Below, piece by piece: positions 1 to 7,135 of a stretch of 8,296 nt of DNA. Location of the stretch: assembly GCA_050014415.1 (NCBI GenBank), contig JBEKDJ010000204.1:1-8296 (forward strand), written 5' to 3'. This DNA comes from JBEKDJ01 sp050014415 (GTDB taxonomy: Bacteria > Desulfobacterota > BSN033 > UBA1163). Positions within the stretch are counted from its first letter, which is position 1. Every line of letters begins with the position of its first letter. Below the pieces are notes generated by a model. It worked only from the letters and a program-made list of their open reading frames with translations, was not told the DNA's origin and ran no database searches. Position numbers and translations under genes: made by a program.

Positions 1-2901
1 CTCGATGGCAATGGCAGAAACGGCAGCGCCATAATCAAGGTCAATATTCTCCATGGTATCATGAGTGTCGTGATAGCCGGTACGGCTGATATCATAGTTC
101 TCCATGAAAAGAATGACAGGAATACCTGTGTCGGAAAAGATAATTCCATCTGTATTATACAAAGTACTGTGCGGATCTTCCCATGTCCTGACCTCACCTT
201 CAAGTTTGAGGTGTAAGGCTTTTGGAGGTATCAAATATACATCTTTTGTCCGCTGTCCGGGCTTACATCCTTTCCTGTCCGGAGATTCATTCCAATTTGG
301 GACGTTAGCATTCCATATATTGCAAGCTTTGCGGGCCTGATATGCTAACCGTAATGAAGCTGCCGTTTTGCCGGGTGATATCTGGAAAATGTTACGGGCA
401 TTATCCCGGTTATGGGCAATCATATCCATTACCAATACTCCTTTGATCTCAACCTGCGACAGATCCTTCAAACTATCGTCAGTCCTTCTCATTTTCAGTG
501 TTCTTTGGACGATGTTCTGGCAAAAATTCCGCGCACCCAGACAATCCGAAGGGAATTCTTCCCCGGTCAGGTGTAACAGCCATATGTCCCGTTCAAGCCT
601 TCCTTCTTTTGACATCTTCAGGAAAATGGATGCAGCCAGCAGCAATGTTGCCGTAGCAGAATAATTATCATCAGCCCCTGCAGCCGATAATCTTGCCCCG
701 CTGCCCCCCAGGGTAGTGTCAAACACATCGGCCATGTAAGCAGTATCATAATGATCGGCCATGACGACTGCTTCCTTGCGGTTTTTACCGGGAATGATCA
801 CCAGGATGTTCCGTTCGTATTCCGAGCCTTCCTGGTTGGCTTTCCACCCGCCATAATGATTATATTCAAAATCTGTTTCCCAATGGAAAGGCAACTCCCC
901 GACTTCTGCGTTTCCATCCATGCCGGTAGCAACGATCGCTTCCTGGTATCTGCTTATCAAATAATCACCAAGCTTTTGCAGATCGCGGTGTGGATGGCTT
1001 GTCATTTTCAAGGTGGGTTGATCCTGAACGACATCCGCATTGTCTTTATTGATGAATTTCCCGTGTGCCATGAAATAGATCTGGTTCCAGTAAGCTTTTT
1101 CATAAGCGCGGTTTGCGGTATCTCTGAAAGTTAGATTGTCCTGATAGTGATGTATTTTCCCCTCTGGTTCCAAGAGGCTTTCAACGGAATTAATGATGTT
1201 TTTAGCTCTGTTCGGATCGAATGACCGGTCGGGAAATGAAGTCAGCCACTCTTCCAGGCTTTGATTCTTTGGGATCCTGACCAACCCTCTTGCAAAATCC
1301 CTTTCCAGCGGGCGTTTACCCAGTAATTCCCAGGTATCAAGAAGCGCCATCAGGTTGAGTGAGGTCTGGTGAAGATAATGGTCATGGATAGGATTGAAAT
1401 TATGCAAAACAGAGAGAAAGTGTTCGCGCCGTTGAAATCTTGGCCAGAGTTCAACAGCGTTTGATGGATCGGGTTTATCTGTCTGGTAGCCAGTCATGTA
1501 TCCGGTTATAAGATCGGGGGCTATTTCAGGTTTACCCGTCTCCTGCGAGATACAGGATACCAGCGGACGATGCCAGAATACCTCATGCAGACCCGCCTGC
1601 ATGGGTGGGAAATAAAAACGATAGCGGAAAAGTCCCCCTTCCATGATTTTCAACGCAGCTGTACCTATTTTCTTTGGATCAGCCTGTGGCCCATCCAGCA
1701 ATAACTCGATGGCCTCACTTAAGATCTGGCTGTTCCGTGCCATTGGTTTATTATAAAGATCAAGGGCTTCAAGGCTGGTACTGAACAACGTCTGAATGAC
1801 AGGATCGATCCGTGTGCTTTTCAGCAATCCATCTTCATTTCGGTGAAAACGATCCCACCGGTTCGTACGGACATAATTATTTACAATAAATTCTTCGAGG
1901 ATTTTCGCTTTCTCGCCAGGAACTTTGGGCCGATGTACCCATCCCGACTGGGGAACGCGGATCCCCGTGAATCCCTCATCCCGTTTTACCAACCTGAGCA
2001 TGGGGATCTGGATAGCATTGTAAAGCATTTCCTGAAGTTTGATGTATTCCGGGATTCCCCACAAAACCATACTTCCCGGGAATGGCAACAGGTTCAACTT
2101 TCCATCAAGATATTTTGCTTTCACTCGAGAAGATAATTTATCAAACGGACAGAAGGTCAATAAGTAATGAACAGAATCTATTACATCCCGGTCGCTGATA
2201 AGGTACCTCTTTGTCCAGGAAGGAAGTGTTTCCATTTTCCAATAAGAAAACGGATAAACATCTCCTGCCGGAAGTATCCGGAATCCAAGACTGCGTAAAT
2301 GTTCCGGACTCTTAAGGTGAATTCCGTATGCATGTTTAAAGATCCATTGCATGAAGGATAAGAAAACGGATTCCGGAAGTTCTTTCTCCGGGGATTCATA
2401 AAACGATTTCCAGAAGGCTTTTTCCGGTCCTTGTTCACTCGCCCCGAAAAAGGTCCAGCATACTCTTCCTTTGTCATCCTTCGTTTTTGACAGGGAGTAT
2501 GGCTGGATAATGACATACCGCTCATGTTTCAATTGATCCTGGTTTGAAACTAACCCGGCAGGCCAGAAGAGGTTATTGGCAAGGTTCCGTTGCTGATGAC
2601 CTGCAAGATGGACCGGAAGGGTTCCTGTTCCCAGTTGAAGGACATGTTGCATGACCTGCCTGCCGATATTCTCTAACCCTGGTCTTAGCTGGTATTCTTC
2701 TTCAATCTCCGGGACCTGCCAGCCAAACATATCCTCATCCCGGAACACCCATGGATAAATGCTTCCGTCATAGGGGCTGATCCCTGTCATGAGTGGAGGC
2801 ATGAACTCGGAATATGCCTGTAAAGGATATTTTTTTTCTTCTTTATACCAGGGGAATCCTTTCCGGAATCTTCCCCAGCCAATGTCTCTTATGTTGTCCA
2901 T
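1..2901 (-). CDS. Large M28-family zinc metallopeptidase (C-terminus outside window)
   Basis: The frame is open from ATG at 2901 to the window edge, 967 codons without a stop; an in-frame TAA lies three codons upstream of the ATG. Residues from about 700 onward carry the M28 di-zinc aminopeptidase pattern: HYD (H717, D719), GADDN (D744-D745), the GEE catalytic pair (E781-E782), an Asp in VMDM (D826) and the final His in YHDTHDT (H944). All five ligand positions and the general-base Glu are present, so the enzyme is probably active as an exopeptidase on peptides. Only a few dozen residues should be missing. The first ~690 residues, rich in Trp and Tyr, match no domain I recognise. The N-terminus (MDNIRDIGWGRFRKG) is not a signal peptide and I see no membrane segment, so a cytoplasmic location is inferred; most M28 enzymes are exported. 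No Shine-Dalgarno is visible before the ATG. Family call is firm, substrate unknown. Confidence 0.88.
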   Translation of the reverse strand, partial: MDNIRDIGWGRFRKGFPWYKEEKKYPLQAYSEFMPPLMTGISPYDGSIYPWVFRDEDMFGWQVPEIEEEYQLRPGLENIGRQVMQHVLQLGTGTLPVHLAGHQQRNLANNLFWPAGLVSNQDQLKHERYVIIQPYSLSKTKDDKGRVCWTFFGASEQGPEKAFWKSFYESPEKELPESVFLSFMQWIFKHAYGIHLKSPEHLRSLGFRILPAGDVYPFSYWKMETLPSWTKRYLISDRDVIDSVHYLLTFCPFDKLSSRVKAKYLDGKLNLLPFPGSMVLWGIPEYIKLQEMLYNAIQIPMLRLVKRDEGFTGIRVPQSGWVHRPKVPGEKAKILEEFIVNNYVRTNRWDRFHRNEDGLLKSTRIDPVIQTLFSTSLEALDLYNKPMARNSQILSEAIELLLDGPQADPKKIGTAALKIMEGGLFRYRFYFPPMQAGLHEVFWHRPLVSCISQETGKPEIAPDLITGYMTGYQTDKPDPSNAVELWPRFQRREHFLSVLHNFNPIHDHYLHQTSLNLMALLDTWELLGKRPLERDFARGLVRIPKNQSLEEWLTSFPDRSFDPNRAKNIINSVESLLEPEGKIHHYQDNLTFRDTANRAYEKAYWNQIYFMAHGKFINKDNADVVQDQPTLKMTSHPHRDLQKLGDYLISRYQEAIVATGMDGNAEVGELPFHWETDFEYNHYGGWKANQEGSEYERNILVIIPGKNRKEAVVMADHYDTAYMADVFDTTLGGSGARLSAAGADDNYSATATLLLAASIFLKMSKEGRLERDIWLLHLTGEEFPSDCLGARNFCQNIVQRTLKMRRTDDSLKDLSQVEIKGVLVMDMIAHNRDNARNIFQISPGKTAASLRLAYQARKACNIWNANVPNWNESPDRKGCKPGQRTKDVYLIPPKALHLKLEGEVRTWEDPHSTLYNTDGIIFSDTGIPVILFMENYDISRTGYHDTHDTMENIDLDYGAAVSAIAIE

Positions 2902-2907
2902 GATGAA

Positions 2908-3205
2908 TTAGGGATAAGAACTTATTTGGGGATGGGTTGAATATACAAAAGCGGGAGTAGTCTGTCAAGAAAACCCGACCAGAAAAATCGACCACTAGAT
3001 ATAGGAGTGTCCTCCACCTACCTTCGTGAGTCAAAAAGGCAAAAGGCTTCAACAGGCAAGTCGAAACCATCGGAGGAAGAAACTTCCCCCTAAAGTCAAA
3101 ACAGTTAATATCTTGCCAATACAATTCATTGAAAAGAATAAGGAAATGTTTCTATTTGATCCTCAAACCGTAGGGTTTTGATTCTTGAAAACTGCAACAT
3201 CCATA
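2908..3205 (-). repeat. Intergenic promoter module, copy 1
   Basis: This stretch matches 8009-8200 in the same orientation. Shared blocks include GATGGGTTGAATATA (2931-2945 and 8031-8045), TCTGTCAAGAAAA (2961-2973 and 8061-8073), an AGATAT/TGTCCTCC block near 2997-3014 and 8084-8103, TCGAAACCA (3061 and 8124) and TTGCCA (3113 and 8176). Its distal part (3151-3174) matches copy 2 at 6788-6811 in 22 of 24 bases. Copy 1 contains an imperfect 13-base tandem duplication (2969-2981 and 2982-2994) absent from copy 3. No transposase or terminal inverted repeat is visible. The outer boundary, about 3205-3270, is uncertain. Confidence 0.7.
2940..2968 (-). promoter_or_regulatory. Sigma-70-type promoter of the M28 peptidase gene
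   Basis: On the minus strand TTGACA (2968-2963) and TATATT (2945-2940) are separated by exactly 17 bases. Transcription should start near 2933, giving a leader of about 32 nt before the ATG at 2901. The same -35, -10 and spacing recur at 8068-8040, with flanks conserved but the spacer diverged, which is what selection on a promoter would leave. Confidence 0.75.
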
Positions 3206-3264
3206 GCATATATGCGGTGCGTGGATAAATGCCCACTTCCCGTGGGGATTGCGCCTAAGTCTCT

Positions 3265-3441
3265 ACGACTGATGCATGTGTTGAGACTCAAGGATTTGTG
3301 GGAGAAATCATTGGTGCAGATGAAATCTTTGTCTTCCCCAACATTTCCTATCACATGGACCCTATCTCCCAGAAGGAGTATGGATGTGCTCCTCCAGGCC
3401 ACGATCTCTTCTGAGGAGTGTTTCTCGAGATGAGTTGAGAC
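3265..3441 (-). pseudogene. Coding remnant downstream of the amber at 3444, weakly GIDE-like
   Basis: This continues the frame of the membrane-protein remnant at 3442-3696 after its TAG. The readable protein includes EEIVAW, then ILLLGDRVHVIGNV, then DFICTNDFSHKSL. The order 'E, hydrophobic-GD-x-V-x-V-x-G, then F-I-x-x-D-x-S-x-K-x-L' resembles the end of the domain in GIDE-type (E3 ligase-like) membrane proteins of bacteria, but the rest of that domain is missing. There is no ribosome binding site or good start of its own. It runs into repeat copy 1 near 3270. It could be the tail of the upstream gene after an internal deletion, or a separate fossil. The family link is a guess. Confidence 0.35.
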
Positions 3442-3696
3442 CTATCGACGACGTCCAAACAGTGTAAGCAGCAATCCTGTCAGACCGATCAAGCCTAATA
3501 ACGAGAACACAGATCCAAAGATTAGCCGCATTACGGGGTTGCCGGGGCGGTCACTTCGTGCATCGGTGAAGAAGGCCCAGAGGAAGAACGCACCGAAAAC
3601 GAGAAACCCCAAGCTGAAGAAGAGGCAACCAACCTAGAAGCCCGGATCTCGTCGTCTCCGCGTGGTGCTATTTGGTAAACCATACGAACACGTCAT
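3442..3696 (-). pseudogene. Small two-helix membrane protein gene with an internal amber codon
   Basis: Reading from ATG 3696, with a purine-rich GAGAGAGGGGG Shine-Dalgarno just upstream, the frame gives MTCSYGLPNST, an arginine run (RRRR), DPGF, then TAG at codon 21 (3636-3634). It continues in the same frame through two clear hydrophobic segments (about residues 22-43 and 59-80), ending LFGRRR before another TAG at 3444-3442. The hydrophobic, positively flanked protein on both sides of codon 21 shows this was one gene of about 84 codons. A Trp (TGG) or Gln (CAG) codon changed to TAG is the simplest explanation. I do not recognise the family. Reinitiation after the stop is possible but no ribosome binding site is seen there. 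TAG also ends the intact gene at 7138, so general amber recoding is unlikely. Confidence 0.6.
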
Positions 3697-3726
3697 GGAA
3701 AGCCCCCTCTCTCTGTTTCCGGTTTC

Positions 3727-3755
3727 AGTATATCTACCAACCAAAAATCGGGCAA
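3727..3755 (-). promoter_or_regulatory. Promoter-like site for the 3696 gene remnant
   Basis: On the minus strand TTGCCC (3755-3750) and TATACT (3732-3727) are 17 bases apart. The preceding TTTTTCTTG resembles the TTTTCTTGACA of the M28 promoter. The predicted start lies about 24 nt upstream of ATG 3696, with a Shine-Dalgarno in between. The -35 is degraded relative to the consensus copies. Confidence 0.5.
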
Positions 3756-3860
3756 GAAAAAATTACAAGAAATGAGCGAGTGCATATCAGCTTGCCAGTA
3801 AAGATACCCAGCGTATCGGGAGAATATCGCAAATAGGGTTTTGATATGGCAGTCTTCTAA
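3727..3860 (-). repeat. Probable degenerate copy of the promoter module (copy D)
   Basis: It shares AGCTTGCCAG (3789-3798) with copy 3 (8173-8182) and TAGGGTTTTGAT (3834-3845) with copy 1 (3171-3182), in the same order and orientation, and carries the promoter-like site at the expected end. The distance between these blocks is shorter than in the other copies, and the similarity elsewhere is patchy, so homology is inferred rather than shown. Confidence 0.4.
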
Positions 3861-3869
3861 GCTTATGAA
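3841..3869 (+). promoter_or_regulatory. Weak promoter-like site ahead of the cvfB remnant
   Basis: TTGATA (3841-3846) and TATGAA (3864-3869) are 17 bases apart on the plus strand, just before the first recognisable part of the S1-protein remnant. The -10 is poor (four of six bases), so this may be chance. Confidence 0.2.
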
Positions 3870-3900
3870 AACTCTACTTTATTGGACTTAACCGAAACCC

Positions 3901-4516
3901 TTGATCCCATCTTGGGCGGTTCAGGACATGCGATGTCATGGCTGCAGACCATTCGTCGGCATCAAAGACCTTTTCTTGTTTCCCCTCTTTGTTGATCGTA
4001 CAGGATGTCTCAATGGCTGCGTCTTTACATTACCGGGAGTGCCTCTGAGTTCCTTTGCAGAACCGGGAGCCGAAGAAGTCTCTGGATGCCCCCCTAGCTC
4101 CACGGGAAAGAGGCTAACGTGAGAAGCTGGTGATTTACAACTATACTGAAATCAGGTATCATGCCCTTATCAACAATTCCAATTGGTGCGTAATCTACAA
4201 GAAGGAAGTCTTTTTAGAGATTAGAAAAAGGCAGCATATCGCAGGATTTGTCAAGAAGGTACAGGACGACAGGAAGATAGCTCTCTGCCTACAGAAACCT
4301 GGTCCTGAAAAGCTTGATGACGTTTTGGTAAGGATTATTGCCAAACCAAACACTAAGGGGGGATTCATTTCCGCAAGGATACAAACCCTCCGGAAACCAT
4401 CCACGGCTGTTCAGGACAAGTATGAAGACATGCAAAAAAGCCCTGAGCGCTCCCCGTAATAGACGGATTATTCTCATTGAGGGTAACGGGGTAAGACTCG
4501 CCAAGAGAAGTGGTGT
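3901..4516 (+). pseudogene. cvfB: Frameshifted remnant of a CvfB/YitL-type S1 RNA-binding protein
   Basis: Three segments in three different frames line up, in order, with the CvfB family (S1-like domains followed by a winged helix; in Firmicutes linked to RNA binding and virulence regulation). Segment 1 (about 3901-4040) reads VQDM, HG, then GIKDLFLFP, like the middle S1 domain with its 'GAFLDWG-KDLF-PF' core; this is the weakest part. Segment 2 (about 4118-4370) reads KLVIYNYTEIRYHALINN, YKKEVF, GFVKKVQDDRKI and LQKPGPEKLDD, a clear match to the last S1 domain and linker, followed by GGFIS. An in-frame TAA (4115-4117) sits where the family usually has Gln in 'GQ'. Segment 3 (about 4380-4516), in another frame, reads TCKKAL, RRIILIEGNGVRLAK, the winged-helix end. 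At least two frameshifts and one stop mean no functional product. No N-terminal S1 domain is found upstream. Confidence 0.68.
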
Positions 4517-4531
4517 GCAAGGGAGCTCCAC

Positions 4532-6412
4532 TTGCTTTTGCACGTGCGTATTTTCAGCAAGTCAATCTATTCGGCTAAACCCGAGAATCCATTGCATAAT
4601 ATCGGTGTGGCCAAACCCCTTCTTCTTACCTTAGCCGTTTTACTTCTCGGCTCGATTGCCAATCCGCCAGTGGTCTCTGCCCGTGATAGCCTCCATACTT
4701 CCATGACTGTCCATGAGGACTCTTTTGTTACAATAACAGAAACCATCCGTATCGAGAGCGGCAACGATTGGTTCACCAATGAAGTTGATCGACATCTGCC
4801 CTCGGCAAGGAGAAAGCTGTTCGGCCTGAGACATTCGAAAGGCTTTCAATTATTGGAATGCTTCAGGGACGGAAATCCAGAGATTTACAAAGTCTTTGGC
4901 GACAAGGGACTGGTGGTACAGATTGGTGATTTCATGAATAAGACCACCATTCCCCAGGTCCGCACCTATACCCTGAAATACCGGTTGGACAACCAAATTA
5001 TCTCCACAGGTGAGGGGGATCGTCTTAACTGGACCGTAACTGATAAATATTGGGGTTGGTGGCCGATTGATGTATCAGCCTCGGTCAACCTTCCGGGTGA
5101 CGCATCGGCATACCTCAAAGATAACCGGATGCTGATCGGCCCGGAAGGCAAGGAAGAGACCATACGGCTAGGAGCGGTAGTAAGCAATGACGGTATCGTG
5201 CAATTTCCCGCGCCAAGGGCGCTCAGTCAGAACGAAGGGTTTTCCATCTCTCTGATGTGGTCCAAGGGATATCTGAAAGCACCGGGGGGGTCTGCTGTCA
5301 TCAGGCAACTTGCTGCTGACAACAAGGGAATTCTGATAGGCATTGGCGGGATAGTTGTCCTACTGGCGTATTATGCTATAGCCTGGCTGATAGCGGGCAG
5401 GGGACCAGCAGAGGGAACGATCGTTGTGCGATATGGTCCCCCGCGCGATATGTCCCCGGCGGTCATGCGTTACATCCGGAAGATGGGTTATGACGACCGG
5501 TGTTTTGCCGCGGCCCTGCTTGACATAGCGGCCAAAGGCCATCTGAAAATCTGGGAGAACCAGCACAAGCAATACATGATCAGCAGAACGAAGGGCAGCA
5601 TCCCGCTTTCAGAGGATGAGATGAAGATCATGGATCAGTTGCATCCCGATACGGGCGATGTGAACCTGGAGATGGAGAACCGTCGGCTCTCCGCTGCGGT
5701 GGGTGCTCTTACAGAATATCTTCGGGTACATTTTGAGAAGGTTTTCTTCGTAGGCAATCTCAGGTATTTCGGCGTTGGGCTCCTCATCTCGGCAGCGGTC
5801 GTTCTTGTGAGTGGGTGGGAATATCTCACGGATCCTATTGATGAGATTTTCTTCGTGGGTGCTTCCCTTGCGCTGACCTGGGGGATCCCCCCGGTAATCG
5901 TAGCCGTTCTGGAGTTCCTGAAGCGCTGGAAATCCGCGCTGGCCCCCGGCGGAGCCAAAGGGATCCGCATTGTCAAGGCCGTTATCTTCACGGTTGCTGC
6001 TGCGTTGATCTGCAGGTACAGCTTCGGGGCATTATCCATGCTGATTGACATGACTTCACCGTATATCATCGTGTTCATTGGCTCAGCTGTCGCCGTCAAT
6101 TATGCCTTCTACGAGTTCATGAAGGCGCCGACCCGGGCAGGCAGGAAGCTCAACGATGAGATAGAAGGGTTCAGGGAGTTTCTCCAGATGACAGAAGAAG
6201 ACAGGATGAAGCGACTAGACATGCCCGACAAGACTCCCGAACTATTCAGTGCGTATCTGCCCTATGCCCTTGCTCTGGACCTGGAGCAGAAGTGGTCGGA
6301 ACAGTTCTCCAATTTGCTTGGCGGAGCAGCGCTCAGTGAGCTGGGCAGTTCACTCGCCCAGACTCACGCCAATATCGTCACCATCATGGGTACTCTCCTG
6401 CGGTCGCGGTAA
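4532..6412 (+). CDS. DUF2207 (YciQ-like) multi-pass membrane protein
   Basis: A 626-residue protein with DUF2207 architecture, function unknown. A signal-like hydrophobic stretch (about 29-43) precedes a possible cleavage site after VSA (48-50). An extracytoplasmic beta-rich domain follows, with YTLKYRLDNQI and DRLNWTVTDKYWGWWPID (145-180), then a helix at 266-288. The cytoplasmic part has the family's YGPP (301-304) and MSPAVMRYIRKMGYDDRCFAAALLDIAAKGHL (307-338). Four more helices lie near 412-431, 439-463, 479-500 and 511-530. The C-terminal region has GFREFL, EEDRM and FSAYLPYALALDLEQKW (546-588). The frame opens at 4487 and its first possible start is TTG 4532, six bases after AGGGAG (4520-4525). 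GTG 4607 would give a more ordinary signal peptide (MAKPLLLTLAVLLLG) but lacks a ribosome binding site. It follows the cvfB remnant by about 16 bases, so it may once have been in its operon. No promoter of its own is clear. Confidence 0.88.
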   Translation: MLLHVRIFSKSIYSAKPENPLHNIGVAKPLLLTLAVLLLGSIANPPVVSARDSLHTSMTVHEDSFVTITETIRIESGNDWFTNEVDRHLPSARRKLFGLRHSKGFQLLECFRDGNPEIYKVFGDKGLVVQIGDFMNKTTIPQVRTYTLKYRLDNQIISTGEGDRLNWTVTDKYWGWWPIDVSASVNLPGDASAYLKDNRMLIGPEGKEETIRLGAVVSNDGIVQFPAPRALSQNEGFSISLMWSKGYLKAPGGSAVIRQLAADNKGILIGIGGIVVLLAYYAIAWLIAGRGPAEGTIVVRYGPPRDMSPAVMRYIRKMGYDDRCFAAALLDIAAKGHLKIWENQHKQYMISRTKGSIPLSEDEMKIMDQLHPDTGDVNLEMENRRLSAAVGALTEYLRVHFEKVFFVGNLRYFGVGLLISAAVVLVSGWEYLTDPIDEIFFVGASLALTWGIPPVIVAVLEFLKRWKSALAPGGAKGIRIVKAVIFTVAAALICRYSFGALSMLIDMTSPYIIVFIGSAVAVNYAFYEFMKAPTRAGRKLNDEIEGFREFLQMTEEDRMKRLDMPDKTPELFSAYLPYALALDLEQKWSEQFSNLLGGAALSELGSSLAQTHANIVTIMGTLLRSR

Positions 6413-6464
6413 GCATTGTTGCTGCCTGTTTCGCGACCTCTCGACGTCAGAGGAATTGTCTCGC

Positions 6465-6629
6465 TCAGAACCGCTCTACCGCATTGCCCTTGGCTCCTGG
6501 CATCTCGATGATGTCTTTTTTGCCGATCAGATGCCATGCGCCGACGATGATGAAAATTGATCCGTATTTCAAGCATAACAGGACCAGATGATGTGGAAGA
6601 AGGGTTCTGGCCGGTATTTCAGATAACGA
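6465..6629 (-). pseudogene. C-terminal remnant of a TraB/GumN-like protein
   Basis: The minus-strand frame closed by TGA (6467-6465) reads LKYGSIFIIVGAWHLIGKKDIIEM, then GNAVERF and stop. This matches the C-terminus of the TraB/GumN family, where a beta strand leads into VGAGHL-x-G and the protein ends shortly after '-x-G-x-x-V-E-x'; here the second Gly of the motif is Trp. Upstream the frame is readable for about 20 more residues and closes at TAA (6632-6630), where the sequence passes into repeat copy 2. There is no start codon with a ribosome binding site, and the N-terminal bulk of the family (roughly 200 residues or more) is absent. It is convergent with the DUF2207 gene, 52 bases away. 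Confidence 0.5.
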
Positions 6630-6653
6630 TTACTTGAAAGGTTACATTGAAGA

Positions 6654-6900
6654 CCAATAGTCAAAAACCTCGTTTTCATCAAGAAGTCCGTAAGAGAAAA
6701 AAACAAATAAGTTTGAAGTTTTGGGGGACGCCTAAAAGCGAGGATTTCTTGCCAAACGTAAATTCCGGAAGTCATTAAAGAAAAGGCTCTATTTGATCTT
6801 CAAATCGTAGGCTTTTTGGTTTTTAAAAACGTAAGGTCGATAGCAGAACTAGAAACCTTCGGAGTCCCCATGGGCAGTTTTGAAATCCTGTAGAATCCAT
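6654..6900 (-). repeat. Intergenic promoter module, copy 2 (degenerate promoter)
   Basis: The segment at 6788-6811 matches copy 1 (3151-3174) in 22 of 24 bases, and TCTTGCCAA (6747-6755) matches 3111-3119. GTAGG, a T-rich run and ATAGCA follow in the same order as in copy 1. At the promoter position the minus strand has CTTGATG (-35 at 6682-6677), 17 bases, then TATTGG (6659-6654): the geometry is kept but both boxes are poor. It lies directly upstream of the TraB-like remnant, so promoter and gene may have decayed together. Confidence 0.5.
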
Positions 6901-7135
6901 CGGGTAATCAGAGTCCAGAAAGGAGGGAAGGGCAGAAAATGAAATCTGAAAATCCGAATCATCAAGATAAGCTTCCGCGTTTCAGTCAATCATTTACTCT
7001 TACCCCTTAATTAAAAGAGTGGAGATCAGGGCAATCTAATCCCCATGGATAGCAGAATACAGAAAGTCCTTTTCGTAGTCAAAATTTCCAGCTGTTACTT
7101 GGTCATGGCTATTTGTTCACGCTGATTCATTCTTA
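6901..7135. other. Non-coding spacer with a short reading frame
   Basis: No gene of recognisable family is seen on either strand. On the plus strand a strong purine-rich sequence (AAAGGAGGGAAGGG, 6919-6932) precedes an ATG at 6939 opening a 23-codon frame (MKSENPNHQDKLPRFSQS..., stop 7008-7010); it is probably chance or a fossil. An imperfect hairpin, ACTCTT (6996-7001) with AAGAGT (7015-7020), flanks TTAATTAA but has no T-run on either side. Confidence 0.3.
7054..7082 (-). promoter_or_regulatory. Isolated minus-strand promoter-like site
   Basis: TTGACT (7082-7077) and TATTCT (7059-7054) are 17 bases apart on the minus strand, preceded by TTTT as in the module promoters. It lies just beyond the 3' end of the membrane-protein gene and would direct transcription toward the TraB remnant about 420 bases away. 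No coding frame starts close to it. It may be a leftover module, a chance match or the start of a small RNA. Confidence 0.3.

Noticed and set aside
751..1134. 127-codon plus-strand frame
   Set aside because: It lies opposite the M28 catalytic domain, whose reading frame has all its catalytic motifs.
3185..3433. 82-codon plus-strand frame in the spacer
   Set aside because: It spans the edge of repeat copy 1 and lies opposite the minus-strand remnant, which has better coding character; no ribosome binding site.
3163..3696. Pyrrolysine or other genome-wide amber recoding
   Set aside because: TAG is the natural stop of the intact gene ending at 7136, and neighbouring genes are plainly decayed, so nonsense mutation is simpler.
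5635..6099. 154-codon minus-strand frame opposite the DUF2207 gene
   Set aside because: Shadow of a strongly supported gene; no family, no ribosome binding site and low-complexity composition.
6498..6536. TGGCATCT / AGATGCCA inverted repeat after the DUF2207 gene as a terminator
   Set aside because: There is no T-run next to either arm and the arms are within the TraB-like coding remnant; likely chance.
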